NCBI GenBank assembly: GCA_944472135.2
Contig: OX235268.1
Location: forward strand, 12,778,589-12,842,588
Origin: Trichobilharzia regenti
Lineage: Eukaryota; Platyhelminthes; Trematoda; Strigeidida; Schistosomatidae
Direction of reading: 5' to 3'
DNA length: 64,000 nt
The position numbers were made by a program, and so were the translations under genes. Shown piece by piece: positions 48,671-61,040 of the stretch. Every line of letters begins with the position of its first letter. Within the stretch, counting starts at the first letter, position 1. Under the pieces are notes generated by a model, which saw nothing but the letters and a program-made list of their open reading frames with translations, did no database searches and had not been told where the DNA came from.

Positions 48671-51600
48671 CTATATTGAGATGAGTATTGATGAAAAACG
48701 TATGCGTATTAAATTATGTGATCATTACGGATTGAAAAAACTGCACATCTAAACAATTACACACTTAGCAGCACCGCAGAATACAACAAATATACTAATA
48801 AAATAATAGGCTGAATCCTGACATATACACTGAAATTAACCATTTTAGACCTGTGTTTCTCATGCAAACAAATTGAAACTCTCAAATATCTATGTACAGC
48901 CATCAAAAGATCGATAATAGTGAACCATAAGCTTTTCATTTCACGTACATAATACTCACCTATCGTCAAAAAGTTAGTGAGAATGACGGCTTTGCAATCA
49001 CGCGTATATAATTCGTTTATTATTCAGATGAATTCTTGCATACCAGCAGCGTTTTGGCGAAAACACTTACTCCTAATGAGATTCAAGTTAAGCTGACTGA
49101 AATTTCGTCCCCCTGGAACACGAATTTACAAACGCGTGAGGTCAAGTTACTTCATGAACGATTTCTTATTTACAATTAAATTCCCAATCAAAGGAAACTA
49201 CATCGGGACCTTTCCTGAAGACATAAAAATCAATCGATTTTATTTCTTTTCTACTAAAATTTACAAAAGATTGCTGAATGGAACAAGGAAGCTTGTTTAT
49301 TCTGAAAGCACAAATTCCTTCTGCAATAAACATTGACAATCCTTCTCAGCAAAAAAACTTAGAAACTGTGTCCTTCATTAGAGGACCACTGAAATTTAGT
49401 TTGTATATTTGTTGTGAAATACAAAGAAACTTAGTCATTTAGAGTTTCGCGAACGGAAGTTGTGACAAACTTTCATTAATTCAATTTTGTCATAATTATC
49501 GTATCACATTTTTGGTCAAGATGTAAAGTGCCATCGATAAAACCCTCAGTTACCCAAACAGAATGAGCAAAATAATCTCTTTCACTGATGAAAATATGAG
49601 GTAAGTTGATGAAGTGTTAGATTAATTGAGGCTCACCTTGTCAAGAGGATTTCTGCCTTCATATAAATTCATGAATAGTATCTGTTATATTTAACACTTT
49701 CATAAGTGCGGATAAATGTATGTGTTTAACTAATGACATGCGTCAGCCTACGCTTTAGGACTGTTGTTATTGCTTCTTAGAGAGAACATGTGTAGGTGAA
49801 TATTCCGTCAGTATAAGTCAGATGGTTTCTTAATTTAGGAAGGTTAAATTACCATTCAATACTGCATTATGATGAGAATGTTTCGGCTAAGAATATACGG
49901 TTTCCTGAGATCTTCTATTTTTAGCAGCACGTCAGTATTTTTGCATTGGTCACAATCGTTTCTTGTTTCCAGATCGAAATCTGAAGTTCCAGTTTCCTAC
50001 TATTTAATGTCGAAATATGCCCAATAAGCAAGTTTGTTTGATTCGAGTAAATAGAGTTACTGTTAAAGTCGGGAAAAAGTTTGAAACTGAATATATAAAA
50101 GAGTTTACTTCTCAATGTTCTCACTTACTGTCGTGGACTTTTACAAAAGATTCATTTCAAATTTTTCAAGTACTACTCTAATTTTGGTTTACACTTCAGA
50201 GTAGATTCATAAAAGAAGCATTTCAATATTAATGTTAGGCTTTTTATTTCGAGTAACATTTTTTTTGGATTCAGTCACATCTGACAGCATTTCCAACTGC
50301 AGTTTCGTGATTCGAAGTTATCTTAAACCAATCTAATAATTAGTTCCTTCGATGGATTCCAACGCCACAGAAAACACGCAATACACCTGAGCTCTGATAT
50401 GATATCCACTACATGTTTGGAAACACACCTTATCGGACAACTGTTTTAAATATGTTGTGAAGTAATTTTTGAATACATTAAGGCGGTTCAACCTTCCTAG
50501 TTGCTTAGGTTTCCACAAGGCTAAAGGTTAGGCTACATATAAATTGTTCTCTTGTTCCTATGAATTGTTTCACAGTGGAATGATTAGATCACGTTTTCTT
50601 ATCAATTTCCTTGTAATGACACTACGAATGATGCTCCACGACCTTACTTGGAGGTGCAAATCAATTCTACCTGCCTGTGTGTAACCCCAAGAACATTTGA
50701 CTGCACAGAATCTACGAAGTATGATTTAGTTAATTGGATTCCTGATAATAATTTGATTGTAAATTTCGGATACCTTTTCCACCCACGATTTTACACTTGA
50801 TTCTTATATCACCATCTGTCTTTGATGTTCACGTGTAGTGTCTACAATCGCAAGTATCTTTCTTCCTTCAATCGGTATGTGGTTGTAACCCTTACATTGC
50901 TACTTCAATCCATTTTGACTTGAATCTTGCTGCCATGTTCCTTGAGGAGATGGCTGCAACTGCATGATAACGTTGATATTTATTATATCGCGATAGGCGC
51001 ACATTCAATTTACCAATCGTCTTCATCTGAGTGACAAATGTAATGCTACAGATCTTTATACTGTGGCATTCAAATGTTCTAGTTTCCTCAAGGATTTTGT
51101 GACAGGCTGGTCTGATGAAAGTGAGGTCAGATGCTTTAGTCAGAATATTATTATTGTAATTATTACCTTCGATTCCAAGCGGAATATAAGGCTTCATTAG
51201 CACACATCTCCATCGGCTGGATACACGCTACAAACACAGCTACTGATAATTGTCTCTTTTTGTTTCAGTAGAAACTTCGGCTGCGTATTTGTCAACTCAC
51301 AAAGGTAAACATGTGATATCCATAATCCAAATGCCAGCTTCGATTATACCTATCCAACCAAAAGTCAATTTTTCAACTTTCTGGATCTAATAATCATTTT
51401 GTAGTAACATCAAGCCTGGGTGGTTGCCGAGTTAGACACATCATAATTTCATACAAATTTAATAAGTAAAATGTGTTTTTAACTCATGATTAGTGCAAAC
51501 GAAAATCACTTCAAACATATTTACGCGAGGTATCCTATGTGATAAGGTTCCACCTTTCTCTCATCTGTTCTTTTTTCATTCGCAACGCTGAAAGGATGTC

Positions 51601-53116
51601 TGTAGAGCAAGTATCGTATACTCGAGTAACCTTTACTCGGTATGGCTGGTGGACGGCGAGTTTGCGATATTTTTGTACTTCATGCCTTTTATGTACTTCA
51701 TATTCTTTCTCATACAAGTTAGCAGTGTTGAATAATACTACAGATTCCAGCAAAGCTCATTCAAGCTTTTGTATCACAGAAATGTATATCCTGACTGTGC
51801 GTGTTTTCACTGGTTTGATGAGTAATGTAGAATAACTCATCAGCCATTTTCATGCACTGACACTCGAATAGTCTCGTCTCAGTAATTACAGCTGGGACAC
51901 GTGTAAGAACATACATTTGTATACACAAGGTCGATGAATACTGTTATGTGTTATGGTTACCGGAGTACTTAAACACATTGAACAGTAAAAAAAATTAAGT
52001 GGGCAATTTTAAGAAAAACAAAGATTACTATCCTACTCTCATCCTGATTAGTTAATGTGAATTGTATCATTGAACATTCAGCTTGCGGGGAAACTACTTG
52101 CATTCATCAAACTATTACTAATTGGGACAGTTTCCATATCAGTAGGAAAATATGTTTACATCTTTTAATTTAAATCACTTAGTCAACATATGTTGCAGTT
52201 TCATTCGTGCATACATGTCGTCGATAAGATCCAGAGAAATGAAATATCTGGTGGCTCTGCATAACTTGGTGATTTCGGTCTGTTAGATGGAGCCAGTGTT
52301 ACGAATTGTAAGAACATATTTGAATATTTTGCATGGAAACACTTAACTGACTCTTAAGAAAGACATTATTGTATTCAACATGACAAGTCTTCAATGGTAC
52401 CTAGAAACTATATCTAATAAGGCTTTTGCTCCTATTTACTATAGGAGAGTCCAGTGAACATGCACAAGAGTGTTGGAGATTCAAATGAAGTCTGAAGCTC
52501 AGTACCGAAAAAATCAATTCATCGAATAAAGATCAAATCAAAATCACAATAGTTAATGTGTATTTTCCCTATTGCTATTCGATGAGGAGTAAAAATTTTC
52601 GGTTATGTGTATGACGTAAATATAAACTTCACAAATCAGCGTCAATTTTATTGTCGCCGATTCCTTAATGTCTGTGTCTAAAAATGTCAACTAAGAATAG
52701 GATTGATTGTCTTCGACTGTATTCAAAAGGTACACCGTCTATCTGTGAACACAGATAAACCAAAGTGAATGCCTAAAATGCTCATTATTATATCTTCCTT
52801 AAGAAAAAAGTATTGTTACCCCTTCAGTAATAAATGGTAACAAAAACATGGCTAAAAGTGACCTAAAAATGCATCCTACTTTGTGAAACATGTCTACGTT
52901 TTCCCATCAGTTAGTCAATTCGTTTGTCACAATACTTGTGTGCTTTGAATCATGTCAGTTATCAGCAAACAACACTCCTATACGATGATCAGTAACAAGG
53001 TTAATTTGTTTTCTTTTGAGTTGACCGATTCAAATATCTAACTCAATTAGGACTAATTGGCGTATTATATCATTAGGAAGCAATCATAGCGTAGTCAAGA
53101 AAGAATCAAAACTTAC
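48671..53116. other. Intron-like AT-rich sequence between candidate exons
   Basis: Apart from the 9-nt candidate at 50129, nothing is supported. Frames at 50892-51203 and 51535-51835 lack splice or family signals. If the candidate gene is real this is its first introns. Confidence 0.3.
50129..50137 (-). CDS. Candidate 9-nt micro-exon
   Basis: On the minus strand TCCACGACA is preceded by CTTTTGTAAAAG (acceptor, only a fair pyrimidine tract) and followed by GTAAGTGAG (strong donor). Nine nucleotides keep the frame, and in the phase set by exon 1 (two bases complete a codon) it reads His-Asp without a stop. It lies about 3 kb downstream of the signal-peptide exon on the same strand. The acceptor is the weak point. 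Confidence 0.33.
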
Positions 53117-53183
53117 CTGACAAACTTATTGCGTAAAACACTAAGACTAGTAGTCCGAAGAGAAGATGCAATAAAACTTTCAT
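53117..53183 (-). CDS. First coding exon of a candidate micro-exon gene: signal peptide
   Basis: Seen: on the minus strand an ATG opens 22 codons plus one base, then a consensus donor GTAAGT (53111-53116 read in reverse). The peptide begins MKVLLHLLFGLLVLVFYAI and is followed by SLS: one positive residue, a long Leu/Val/Phe core and small residues at the end, a textbook secretory signal. The exon ends in phase 1 (last base G). A TATA-like box lies about 55 bases upstream, giving a short 5' UTR. Known: schistosome MEG genes typically have a signal-peptide first exon followed by many symmetric exons of 6-36 nt and encode secreted proteins. Inferred: this is the start of such a gene running toward lower coordinates. 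It could instead be the first exon of an ordinary small secreted protein. No transcript evidence is available here. Confidence 0.6.
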
Positions 53184-53234
53184 CGTGGTGTAATACGAAA
53201 GAACAAAATATGATTATTGACTGTCTGCATAACC

Positions 53235-53243
53235 ATTTATATT
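53235..53243 (-). promoter_or_regulatory. TATA-like box of the candidate signal-peptide gene
   Basis: Read on the minus strand the site is AATATAAAT. It sits about 52-60 bases before the ATG at 53183, which would place the transcription start near 53205-53212 and leave a 5' UTR of roughly 25 bases. AT-rich DNA produces such strings by chance, so the spacing to the signal-peptide ATG is the main support. Confidence 0.35.
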
Positions 53244-55900
53244 GCTCTCATAAATTTTATCACAGACTCAGTTTGTAACTCAAGGCCTCTGACATGTGCT
53301 TACATCAAAATCCGCCAATAGTGTTAAATAATATGGCGTTTGTGTGTGTTAATCACGTACTCTAGAATACAGTTCGATTCATTTTGACAATCTCGGGCAC
53401 ATGATTTCTCAACTGAAGAGACTATAGAAAAATCCTTATAGAACAGATAAATCTTTAGTTGCTTATACGACAGAAGACTAAGACTGTTTTGCCTAGGACA
53501 GAAACACGATACCTCTGATCGATCATTATTTTAAGATAAACACATTTCTATGGAGAATATTAACCATTAATACTAGAATAAAACCCAAGACCTATAGAAG
53601 ATTAAAATGACATAAGAGATTAATTTTTATTTGACACGCATTTCTCTGTATTACTGTTTAATATCACATAAAATTGTGCAGTGGAAAATATTCTGATCAA
53701 TTTGTTATCAAATTGATAGGGAAAATTTGTAGCTCAGTCGGTTGATTTTGATGTAGTTGTGTTCTTTGAGCTGGATGGTTTATTTGCAATTCAACAATCC
53801 CGCTCAGAAAACGCAAATTCATCAAAATTAGTGTGATTCGTTTGTGGTATAAAAAGTGCATTCATACATAGATGAAAACTGTAAGCAAGGCGAACATCGT
53901 ACTACTGGTGCCAGTATTGTTTAACACTACATCATATGCACATAATACGGAGTAAATTCCTACTGAAAACAAATACCTAACTGTTCTTAAATTGAAAGTC
54001 ACCAGTCAGATACATTCGTGGGAGAAGAATAAAACACGTTCTATATGTTCACAAAATGCAGATGGTTTACTGGGAATATTTCGTCCAACTGCACTGGTGA
54101 TTACGCTTTAACTGTGAATTAGGGAACATAAAGTAAAAATGAATCTGTGAATGCGTATGTTTAATCAAACAGATTGATTGAGTGGCTTGATTGTTTTAAC
54201 TGCATTTGTAAGCACCTAGATTAAGCTTTATATAGGATATACAATTATTTATATCTCTTTAATTGCTAGTTTTTTTCCTTGTCACATTTCGTGAACCGTC
54301 TGTCGCTTGAATTCTGTTCATTGAAAACGATATCATATAAATCACGTGATCTCGTGTACTTTCAGTGCAGTTTTCCAAGACAGTATTTCTCTTTGTTGGT
54401 TTTTTATACGTGCAATGAATAGTAACATCAGTATAATGAGTTATCGAATCCATTCTCATAATTTTGACAGATTAGCGCACTTGTCATTGTTGTAATACAG
54501 TAGCGTAAGCCAAACAAACCAAAAATACCAGGTCGTCATCCTCAAGGATGAAGAATTTCTGTTGTACTGCCTATGGTAATCAATCACTCACTTAGATCAA
54601 CACATTCATAATATAAAGCTGAAATTCTATGTCGATGAGTATGTGTGGATGGATTTCGACATTTCTATCCATTGTGACTGATAGTTTTAATCCAGTGAGA
54701 TTTTTCAATGGAATTTATTTCACTTATTAGAAGTTATGCATAGTCGGAAAGTGCAAGCTAAAGAAAACCCTGCTCACTAGTTAGGAATGTAAACTTTTGA
54801 AATAAAAGTCTGTCTACAGACACAAACCATTAGATAGAATAGGTGAAAATGAAAATAGAATTAACCCGTAGTAATCTGGTATAGAGTCCTCAATGATAAG
54901 TATAGTCAGTAAAATGTTTTGTGAGTTATAATACTATTGAACTTCATTAAATAGTAAGTGATAACTTTAGTGAATGCTTAATGTATGAACTCCTGTTCCT
55001 GGTATTTCTATCCTGTGGCAAGGTAGATCAATTCTTTATTCAGGATGGAGGTTAGCTCCTTAAAAGCGTATTCCCATGACGGGGTAATCATAAATTTGAC
55101 AAACGAAGAAGAATACCCGTAACTGGAAACCTCATAATTAACCTTAAACAGGAACTGTTGAATCTGATATTATTAAGCGAATCGATTCTAAGGTGTTAGT
55201 GATATAGGGTCTTTACGACACAGGGTTTACTAAGTACACTATGATCACTTAGTAGACTGTAGACAGGCAAGGGAAACAGGGGAGTCCAACTAGTAACCGA
55301 ATTCTAACAATTCCGTCTTTTAAATGTGTACAATTTGTTTCTTCGACCGAATAACATGGACTGATGCGTGTAATTCCCTGTGTTTGACAAAGTTTCTATT
55401 TCTCACTCCCAAAACGATTATGTTCACTGAAAACGTGCTCACTATCGATCGGTCCCTTCCTATTCAATACCCGCTATCAGTGGGTGGTTGTGATATACAT
55501 TTTACTTAACCAGCAGAGCAGCACTTATCGATTTGCAGAGTAACACTCATTCAGAATCAATAAATTCACACTTCATGGTGACATAATCACAATGGCAGAT
55601 ACTGCCACAGTCAACTCGGTACGTGTTTATTTGAACATGATTAGGGCCACAAACTTTAATGCTCAAAAACAACGAATAATTTTTGGATCCCAATCACAGC
55701 GTCAGCTGGAATTCAGTCTAATTTTACAGTTCAACTGTGTCGCTCGAAATTTGTTAACATCAGCCATAATTCTTATGTCAATTGTAACAGAATAAATAAG
55801 GCAAATGAGATGATGAGGCGACCGCATATAAAAAATATTGAATTCTTGCGCCTTCAACAACTATTTCGCCGGCTTCGATTTTGTAGCTTCTTAAACGGTT
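53244..55900. other. Upstream region, no gene supported
   Basis: Lies 5' of the candidate minus-strand gene and would hold its promoter. A GC-richer stretch at 55580-55760 has a 67-codon frame without recognised family; it may be an old repeat. Confidence 0.25.
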
Positions 55901-55919
55901 ACGTAGTGTTTTGAGAGAA

Positions 55920-56130
55920 GATGGCAGGTTAGGTAGTACGGCTTGGTAACCATATATGTGGCCACAATCTCAACACCAGGCCGTCACACTCGTCGATAAG
56001 CCTGATAAGGAGAAACTTTTGGGGTATGAAACTAGCAGTCCATCCCCGTAAAATAATCACAGCTACCAGAAATACAAATCTGTGGTTCGCATCATGGTGT
56101 TCAACTGGAAACGAAATGAAATAAAATAAA
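55920..56130 (+). mobile_element. RTE/SR2-like 5' leader fragment
   Basis: ACTAGCAGTCCATCCCCGTA then AATAATCACAGCTACCAGAA matches, in order, the leader motif seen at 34211, 57700 (reverse) and 59970: CTAGCA..CC, CC.GTAA, GCTACAGAAA. Preceding sequence (TGTGGCCACAATCTC, GATAAGCCTGATAAGGAG) looks like more of the leader. No coding part remains. Confidence 0.5.
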
Positions 56131-56939
56131 CTGCTTAGAGAACAACTGGCACTTTCCTGCACGAGGGGATCCACATTTTCACATTCTCTGATGTGCTAAC
56201 GTAGTACACGGTCAGAGATAAACAACGCTCAATTAAAAATCAAAAATGAAATTTGAAAAAAATGCAATGTTAACGAAATCGAATTTTGAAAAACGTGAAC
56301 GAATAGTGTGCAAATGCGCAAAAATTCACATGAAACAAAGAAAAGCAATGTTGATTTATACAATGGCAAATATTCTATGAGCATATGTAAAATTGGTTTC
56401 CGTAAGCACATAACATGTGTATGCGAATACGTTTTGATTAATATAGGGGTTCTAAAAACACACTTTGTCGTAACAGTTTTGTAGGTAAAAACCACAATTC
56501 TGAATCAAATATCTACCGCTAGAAGTGCTAAATACTTCAAACGTTTTCTTGTTGACATTACAAAGGATTCATCACTCTCACTTGTTTTTCCGACATCTTC
56601 TGGGTAAATGTTAATTTTTTGCTCAAATTTGTTCTTTCGCTGTTTGACGGGCATTCATGTCACCAATCTGAGTGTCGATGTCACCATAAAGACTGTATTT
56701 AACGCATGCCATTGAGTGGTGTAGTTATTTTTGAATATAAAAACGAATGGCACTGTTTTCAGACTACTTTGTCCAACCTTGAACTTGTTCACATTGCAAA
56801 TCAGATATAGAGCCTGTGTTAACACCGAGATACAAAATCTGAAATACTGAATTTATGTTATATATCTTGAAGCATGTAAATAATGAAATGCAGAGATGCA
56901 TGGACTTCTTTATGGAAACACACTATTAATATTATTGCT

Positions 56940-57870
56940 CCCTTGGGCTCCTAGTGGAACATAGGGCTTAAACTGCACGTCTTCATTTGCTTCTGTCTTC
57001 TGCTGTACTTTTCACCTGCATCCATGTTAGTTCATAGTCTTTCAACTCCTCTTCACACGATCTCCTCCATGTCACCCTTGGACGTCCCACTCGCCGCTTC
57101 CCTTTCGGGTTCCACTCGAGGGCTTGATGCGCGATGTCACCAACCGGTCTCCTCAACGAGTGTCCAATCCATCTCCACTTTCTCCTGCATATTTGTTGGG
57201 CGATTGCTTCTTGTTTTTCCCATAGTTTCTTGTTGATGATTCTTTCCAGCACGGCCGTCTGATCTTCAGTATAGAGCGAAGACAGTTGTTGATAAAGGTC
57301 TGCAAAAGGATGTTGGAAATATTCTTTGTGACCCTCCAAGTTTCTGTTCCGTATAGAAGAAATTTTCATTTGCATTGAAAATCGGAATTTTGTTGTTCAT
57401 GCTGAGTGACGAAGATCTCCAGATTGGTTTCAGGTTGATGAATGTGTTTCTCGCCTTCCTGATTCTCGATTTGACATCCTCGTCCGTTCCGAATGGCTGC
57501 AGTTGAGACAATGCTCCCTAGATAAGTGAATGAAGTGAATGAAGTTTTGTACATGGTACGAATATTCCAGGTACTCATCTTTACTTTTTCTTTCATCGAA
57601 AGAAGGCACATCGTGTGACTGGCTTCCCGAAGGCTTTCACCAGCCTGCGTCATTTCACTTTCACGATTCCAGAGAAAATTAAGGCTATTGTTTATATTTT
57701 AAGAATTTCTAATATATTCACGCTTTGAAGTTTCTGTAGCGATTTAGTTGAGTCTTACGGGGCTGGAGTTGCTAGCACCTGCCCCAACCCTCCCTCTTAA
57801 TCCGGGCTTTGGACCGGCAAGAAAACTAGAGAGCTAGTAATCTAGAGAAGGTGGGCCTTAATTAACACAA
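56940..57870 (-). pseudogene. Internally deleted RTE/SR2-like LINE
   Basis: Minus strand, from 57870: leader (GGTGCTAGCAACTCCAGCCC, GCTACAGAAACTTCA), start of the endonuclease (MSTWNIRTMY near 57555), then an abrupt join to the reverse transcriptase C-terminus (FTYLGSIVST near 57525, DVKSRIRKARNTFINLK, then in another frame RRKWRWIGHSLRRPVGDIA and GKRRVGRPRVTWRR). Most of the endonuclease and all catalytic RT motifs are missing. Frames 57653-57366 and 57375-56983 overlap through a frameshift. It ends with a 3' terminus reading CCTATGTTCCACTAGGAGCC. Confidence 0.85.
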
Positions 57871-59840
57871 CTTATTTCGTCTAATATTTTTGACATCTAA
57901 AATAATTTCGGCGCAGTATTAAACGTCACACTTTTTCATATAATCAACCGGCTCACTCTATTCGAGGTTATATTACTAAAATAATTTCCATATAACCATG
58001 ACTATGAAATGGTTTGTGTTGCATGACTGTTATTTTTTGACTGTTTCCTTTCTGTAGAGTTAGGCTAAATGGTGATCTTTTGTGCTTTATTTGGTATGTT
58101 GGAAAACACTGAAAATGAAACTCTAAGACATGCGGAACAAACATTTTTCTATGCAAAATTGATGTCTATATGCTTTCCACAAAGATAATTTACATATTTG
58201 CACTGTACACAATCCTCCCTGTTCTATTCAGATCTATCTCCTTATCAACGCATAATAAAAAACGTTGTTTGCGCCAATCTGCTTTAATCATTCGTTCATC
58301 TGTTTTCACAGAGTACAATCAGTAAACATTGGTCAACTTTACTCTATTCCAAGGTTGCGAGAGGAAACCGTTGAGATTTCAGTTATTGAGACAGGATCAA
58401 ATGGACCTTGATCTTGGTGTGCTTTCAATCAAAATGAACTTACTCAATAGCCAGCTGGTATTTTAAGCATTCAGAAAGAAAAATGCTCTGCAGTTATTAG
58501 TCTTCTGTAAAATATGTGAAGAACGAGTCGGAGACATCCTGTATCTTATACATCCTCTACATTTTCAGATACAGATGGCAAGGAACTCGTTTCAATTACT
58601 GAGAATCCAACTATGTGTAGTATTCATTGAATCTGTTATTTTCCAGTTCAAAATATGGCAAATATTCTGTTGATACTTGCTTTCAAATAAGTCAGTTTCA
58701 ATTATTTTATTAACTAATGTATTAATTTATTCTTTCATTTAATATGACACCAGGGATACTAAAACAAGACATATAAGTGAACAATATTGTTTTCAGTTAG
58801 ATTTTCTTCAGGCTTTACTCTAATTTACATAGATTTATATAACAAAATTGTTTACCAATGACGGTGAATTTATGGATCAAATAATAATAATAATCATGTG
58901 GTAAATTTTTTGAACGTAGGTCATAACGATGATTATAATGATAAAAAAATATTGACAATGAGGTTTATCCAGGTGGCGATAAGAATAAGAAAGGTAGCAA
59001 TATGTGTATATCTAGACAATTCAATACATAAATTAGGTCAAATCTTAAAATACAGCATAACCATGACAAGTCTTGTTATTGGTAATTTTACACGAAATAT
59101 TACCGATAACAAAACTTATCATTCTGTGTATACTATTGAAATATAATTATACTTTATTTGACCTAATCCACATTGCTCAAAAGTTTTACTGGTATCAAAT
59201 CTTAAACGTTACGGAGTACTAAAGGTGAACTGCACAGATAATCAGAGTTTAAATAAATATCTTTTAAATACGAAGAAGATGGGAAATAAGGAAGGGTGGG
59301 AGGGTTTTCAATAGAATTCACCTAGGCCAAGGGAGAGACAAAGGTAGGACAAACTTCTTTTGTATGCAAAGACTATGATTGTTCTCTTCAATTCCCATAG
59401 CTTCGGCTATGTGTAAAAGACGGATTCGAATTCTGTTCGAAAGGTGACTGCTGTCAATCACTCACCAGGGATATTGTGAAGGGACCAACATTCTAAAATT
59501 TGTCAACCAGTATATTTCTGCGTTTATATAACTTGATTATTTAGAAATGTCCACCCTCAAATCACACTGATAAATGTCTCACAACCAGTTTCAGCTATAA
59601 ATATTGTTGAATATTGTGTTGAGTTAAGTGGACTGTATAATAAAAGCATAATATTCTATGCTGAAAATCACAAAATCGTAAACATTTATGAACTTCGTTC
59701 GACACTATTGTTATGGTGATACTAACAAACGTTTCATGAAATTTTTTCAGTCAATAGTTATAAACGAAACACACATTTTCTGTATATTCCTTACTATCCG
59801 GAAGATTGAAGATAGTGGGCGAATTTGAAAAGTCATTTCA
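57871..59840. other. No gene supported
   Basis: AT-rich sequence with an ATAATAATAAT tract near 58882. No exon or element recognised. Confidence 0.25.
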
Positions 59841-59850
59841 ATGCCTAAAT

Positions 59851-60085
59851 GCGTCGGTTGTACAGAAGTGGAGTGCTCGCATACCACGCATGTGGTCCGG
59901 GGTTCAATCCTCGGCGAACGCACTCCTTTACCTCACTTAACCGATAGTAAGACTGGTAAAGAGAACAGGTTAGGTATGGGGCTAGCAACCTCATCCTGTA
60001 AAAATAATCATCACTGCTTTAGAAACTTCAAGAATCTAGCTTGAAGCCCTTTGTTGCACTGGGAATGTACAGGAATAATAAAAAC
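59851..60085 (+). mobile_element. Composite SINE: tRNA-like head on RTE-derived body and tail
   Basis: Head: A-box-like TACAGAAGTGGAGTGCTCGC, B box GGTTCAATCC (59902). Body: GGGGCTAGCAACCTCATCCT and TTTAGAAACTTCA, matching the RTE leader at 34211. Tail: GAAGCCCTTTGTTGCACTGG then AATAATAAAAA, matching the RTE 3' end near 56940-56975. The classic SINE plan of pol III head plus the partner LINE's terminus suggests mobilisation by the RTE/SR2 family. Confidence 0.7.
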
Positions 60086-60394
60086 TTGAATGCATATTTA
60101 TCTAGTCCATTCGCGAAACTGATTACATAAATTCGTGTTTAATAACATTTCCTGATTATACCTCATGGATGAGACTGACTTTAAACTGAAATCAGAACGC
60201 GTTGAACTATGATTCCGTATTGCGAACAATAAAACACTTCAGCATATATTTCTGATACATTTATTTTCATATAATAATTATTTATTGAATTCCGCAGTAC
60301 TTTTTTTCAAAATGAAGTATGCACACCGATTCATCCATTTCTTTTTCACTCAGATGTTGATATTGGCTTATTTACATTAGTTACGTGAAGTAAT

Positions 60395-60835
60395 TTGTTA
60401 AATTCCATGCCTCAAATTATTCACACTCCACATATTTTGTTTACTTTGAATCCCATTAAATTGATTCTCCGATTTAAACACTCAGGTTTGTGTATACAAT
60501 TTCGACTGTTCTTTTTAATTTCTCCTCTCTTTACGTTACGGCTAGAATATATTACTAGAAGGTTTACAAGTTCAGAAGTGTTTTCGCTGAATGAGGCTGC
60601 CGGCCACACACTGAATCTTCCCTTTGTCCTCCGCTTACAACCAGCTAATTCATCAAGGTGTTCGCTGGAGCATCTGCCAAAAGTCGTACCTTGATCTCTC
60701 ACTTGACCGAAGGACATCATACTACTCAAACGCAAGTGTATAACAAGTTGAAGGTGAAGCGGCAACTCATCAAAGAAGACATTGCAAAGTTATCGCCCCA
60801 TGTCATGAATTAGCAGAAGTTAGAACTCACCAGCT
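60395..60835. other. GC-richer unclassified block
   Basis: Open on both strands for about 100 codons (60395-60694 plus, 60421-60765 minus), with balanced composition unlike its flanks. I recognise no protein family in either reading. It abuts the SM-alpha element and may be another repeat. Confidence 0.25.
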
Positions 60836-61040
60836 GGCCATTAAATGGCGTCTAAGTGGCCTAATGATCTACGAATTCGCTAGCTTTCTAACCCAAAGGT
60901 CCTGGGTTTGAACCTTTGTGGTGGGTGCGTATTGCTCAAGAGTCCCAAACTTTGACGAAACAGCTGTCTAGGACTCAAAGCTGATTTTTCAATGGTTCTC
61001 TAACTGATGTTGGCTCATGATGAAACCCCCCATCCAAATG
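60836..61040 (+). mobile_element. SM-alpha-like SINE with hammerhead relic
   Basis: Most complete plus-strand copy. A-box region TCTAAGTGGCCTAATGATCT, B box GGTTTGAACC (60905), then GTGGGTGCGTATTGCTCAAG, AGTCCCAAACTTTGACGAAA, CAGCTGTCTAGGACTC. Stem II, GAAA and stem III are kept: ACAG pairs with CUGU, followed by the GUC cleavage triplet. The core CUGAUGA reads CUCAAGA, losing an essential G, so self-cleavage is unlikely. Confidence 0.75.

Noticed and set aside
48956..48990. Minus-strand AG directly abutting GTGAGT
   Set aside because: Zero-length exon; the alternative 30-nt exon needs a very weak acceptor.
60395..60765. 99- and 114-codon frames on opposite strands
   Set aside because: Neither resembles a known family and no splice signals frame them; kept only as an unclassified GC-richer block.
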